NCBI RefSeq assembly: GCF_002208115.1 | Contig: NZ_CP020946.1 | Location: 2,666,001 to 2,730,000 of the forward strand | Origin: Bdellovibrio bacteriovorus | GTDB lineage: Bacteria; Bdellovibrionota; Bdellovibrionia; Bdellovibrionales; Bdellovibrionaceae | DNA length: 64,000 bases | Direction of reading: 5' to 3' | In this document: piece after piece, positions 62,095-64,000 of the stretch | Position numbering within the stretch: position 1 is the first letter of the stretch | Layout of the letters: each line of letters begins with the position of its first letter | Notes under the pieces: generated by a model | Seen by the model: the letters and a program-made list of their open reading frames with translations, nothing else | What the model was told of the DNA's origin: nothing | The model's database searches: none | Position numbers and translations under genes: made by a program

Positions 62095-64000
62095 TTATTT
62101 TGCCTTTTTGTTGAGCAAATCCTGCCATAAGACGGGATTTACCTCGTAATTGCCCTTCTCTGACAGTCGATACAGCAGGACGTTGCGAAGAATGGCCTTC
62201 ACGTAAAAGCTTGTTTCCGTCCAGGGAAGCTCATCAAACCACAGTTCATCCACTGGTGCGGAGCTGGGTTTGGCAAGTAGTTCGCTGACCTCAGCTCTTG
62301 CATCGATCCACAGCTTCATGCGATAGGGTCCTGCGTTATAAGCCGCCAGAGCGAAAGGAACGCTTCCCTGGAACTGGTCTAACATCTGGGAGACATAGTA
62401 AGACCCCATCGGGATGTTCACTTCGGGACGGAACATATCATCGGGAAGCTCCACCTTCATGCCCAGTTTCTTGGACACTTCTTGAGCGGTCGGCGGAATC
62501 ATCTGCATCAGCCCCAGGGCATTTGAAGTGGACACCGCTTTCAGATTGAAGGCACTTTCCTGACGAGTCAGACTTTTAAACAAAACCGCGTCGACTCCGT
62601 AACGGTCCGCCTCAACCTGATACAAGCTGGCAAAGGCTTCAGGGTAGCCGATCTTCACAAACTGCTCGCGACGCAGACGCGGATCCGCTTCCAGGGCCTC
62701 ATTGATCCAGCGAATGGCGGTCACGTACTGATGACGCTCCACCAGCTTTTCTGCCAACTGAACTTTGAGCGTGGCATCTTTCAGGAATGGCACGGAAGAC
62801 AATTCCTCCTGCGCCTCGCTCACCCAACCGGCCTCAGACAAAATCTTGAACCGGTGCCACGCACTTTTTTGTGCACCCACAACAAAGAATTCATTCCCCA
62901 ATGCGGGTGCCTTGTCTTTGTTATCCGGCCAGGACAGTTTGCCCTTTTGTGATTCTGCGCGAAGACGAAGACCATAATAAGAAAACGGATAGCGCTCAAT
63001 CAGATCGGCCGCCGCTTGCGTTGCCCGCTCGGACTTGCTTTCCTGCAAAGAGCGCACAAGCCAGTACTGCCCATTCAGATCATAGCGATCCCGTCCCTGC
63101 TGCAACAGACGCTCCAGCAAGGCCGAAGAGCTTGTATAGTCCTGCTTGCGGAAATAAATCAGACTTGCGCGGAACAAGGCTTCGGCGGCTTCATCCGAAC
63201 CCAGATGATAGGTGTAAAGCTTTTTATAAAGTTCCAAAGCCTTGTCGTACTGACCCAGGAAATGCGCGGAACGGCTGGCAATCCAAAGTGCCGAGGTCGT
63301 GGAAGGCGCCTGGGGACTCTTATCCAAAGCCTTCATCGCCAACGACAGAGAACCGGAATAATCCGCCCGACGATGCATGTTGTGCGCCCACTCCATTAAC
63401 CGTGTGGTGTCAGCTTCTTCCATTTCATTCAAAGCTTTGACCTTGACCAGTTTTTCGCTCAGGGAATTGTAAATTTCCAGCGGCTTGTCTTTCAGGCGAC
63501 GGGCGGCGCGACTGCCCGGGTATTCGTTCAGAATCTGCACGCTGTCTTTAAGAGCGGCGATCGGATCGTTCTGCTTTTGCGCAAGCTTGATGCGCTCTTC
63601 AATCTTCGCCTCATCTCCCGCCATTTCTGGCGCGGCGGTCGCGGTTTTTGCCGGAGGCATCACCGTTGTTTTGGTCTTCGCGATGAAATCCAGTTTTTCC
63701 TGAAGATATTTGGAGTCTTTCTGATCCTGTGCCTGTTCAAAGAAGAACTGCGCTTCGTTGTAGTTGTTATCAAGCATCGCCAGATCACCCAGCAACTGAT
63801 AAGCCTTGGATTTCTGTTCACGATTCAGCACAGCCGCGCCGGACAACAAGGCATCAATACCGACAGCCGCCTTTTTGTTCTTGCGGGTCACCTGATCTTC
63901 CAGTTGCACCATCTTAAAATCCAGATAGTACTTTTCAAGATTTGCAGACCACGGTCCATTGCGGAAAAGATCCTTGTGCGACTCCATCGTGGTCAAGGCA
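62095..64000 (-). CDS. slt: Soluble lytic transglycosylase (Slt-like), start beyond the right edge
   Basis: At least 634 residues; the frame stays open to the window edge, so the N-terminus and any signal peptide are missing. The visible part has a long TPR-like helical region (for example YDKALELYKKLYTYHLGSDEAAEAL), as in the superhelix of Slt70, then a C-terminal catalytic domain: SLTRQESAFNLKAVSTSNAL with the catalytic Glu, GLMQMIPPTAQEV and LAAYNAGPYRM. Probably periplasmic. It lies 63 bases upstream of mltD on the same strand. Confidence 0.93.
   Translation of the reverse strand, partial: ALTTMESHKDLFRNGPWSANLEKYYLDFKMVQLEDQVTRKNKKAAVGIDALLSGAAVLNREQKSKAYQLLGDLAMLDNNYNEAQFFFEQAQDQKDSKYLQEKLDFIAKTKTTVMPPAKTATAAPEMAGDEAKIEERIKLAQKQNDPIAALKDSVQILNEYPGSRAARRLKDKPLEIYNSLSEKLVKVKALNEMEEADTTRLMEWAHNMHRRADYSGSLSLAMKALDKSPQAPSTTSALWIASRSAHFLGQYDKALELYKKLYTYHLGSDEAAEALFRASLIYFRKQDYTSSSALLERLLQQGRDRYDLNGQYWLVRSLQESKSERATQAAADLIERYPFSYYGLRLRAESQKGKLSWPDNKDKAPALGNEFFVVGAQKSAWHRFKILSEAGWVSEAQEELSSVPFLKDATLKVQLAEKLVERHQYVTAIRWINEALEADPRLRREQFVKIGYPEAFASLYQVEADRYGVDAVLFKSLTRQESAFNLKAVSTSNALGLMQMIPPTAQEVSKKLGMKVELPDDMFRPEVNIPMGSYYVSQMLDQFQGSVPFALAAYNAGPYRMKLWIDARAEVSELLAKPSSAPVDELWFDELPWTETSFYVKAILRNVLLYRLSEKGNYEVNPVLWQDLLNKKAK

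Overview
The window is about 51% GC, dense with genes, and reads as a chromosomal segment of a Bdellovibrio bacteriovorus-like predatory bacterium. The evidence is indirect but consistent: many exported proteins and lipoproteins of unknown function, many peptidoglycan-active enzymes, a tail-fibre-like adhesin with a C-terminal S74 chaperone domain, an ankyrin-catalase pair, and an orphan c-di-GMP-I riboswitch RNA followed by a terminator instead of a gene. The last resembles the attack-phase RNA I recall being reported for strain HD100. I see no tRNA, rRNA, CRISPR array, insertion sequence or prophage.

Layout. 1-2000: housekeeping operon zapA-ygfA-rny on the minus strand (rny runs off the left edge). 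2-10 kb: minus-strand genes for exported proteins, including a YcbB-like L,D-transpeptidase, two related lipoproteins with ankyrin-like N-termini and a papain-like-fold candidate. 10-14 kb: a second L,D-transpeptidase, an NAD(P)-binding protein, a small exported protein and ftsY. 14.3-19.3 kb: a three-gene operon for an OmpA/MotB-like protein, a MotA/TolQ/ExbB-like channel and an FHA/coiled-coil membrane protein, probably an ion-driven envelope machine of unknown purpose, preceded by an exact 40-bp tandem duplication that carries an extended -10 element. 19.3-21.3 kb: DUF5522, GNAT, Rrf2 regulator and a divergent nitroreductase. 21.5-25.5 kb: a secreted module of a CxxCH protein, a Tat-exported DUF1501-like protein and a small exported protein. 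25.7-29.3 kb: smc. 29.5-33.8 kb: Cys-rich repeat lipoprotein, ankyrin-catalase pair and a minimal PqiA-PqiB pair. 33.8-39.3 kb: ppdK, two small exported proteins and a single-chain glycyl-tRNA synthetase. 39.4-44.4 kb: cytochrome, RND transporter, DUF454, small exported protein and OsmC. 44.4-49.3 kb: a giant lipoprotein with about 15 RCC1-like repeats. 49.3-52.3 kb: J-like membrane protein, mrp, the c-di-GMP riboswitch RNA and ilvE. 52.5-57.2 kb: the S74 fibre protein. 57.3-64 kb: a possible transglycosylase-like protein, a LysR regulator, MltD and Slt (the last runs off the right edge).

Three results deserve attention. First, the 50.7-51.2 kb RNA has a c-di-GMP-I aptamer, a strong terminator, no downstream gene, and two possible micro-ORFs (12 and 14 codons). 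One of these has its ribosome-binding site inside a hairpin next to the aptamer. Second, the fibre gene is split in this sequence by two exact tandem duplications, both 77 bp long. Removing one copy of each restores one 1492-codon frame. The shared length equals a common assembler k-mer, so an assembly join artefact is more likely than a pseudogene. Third, the FHA/MotA-like/OmpA-like operon is the best candidate for an undescribed protein system.
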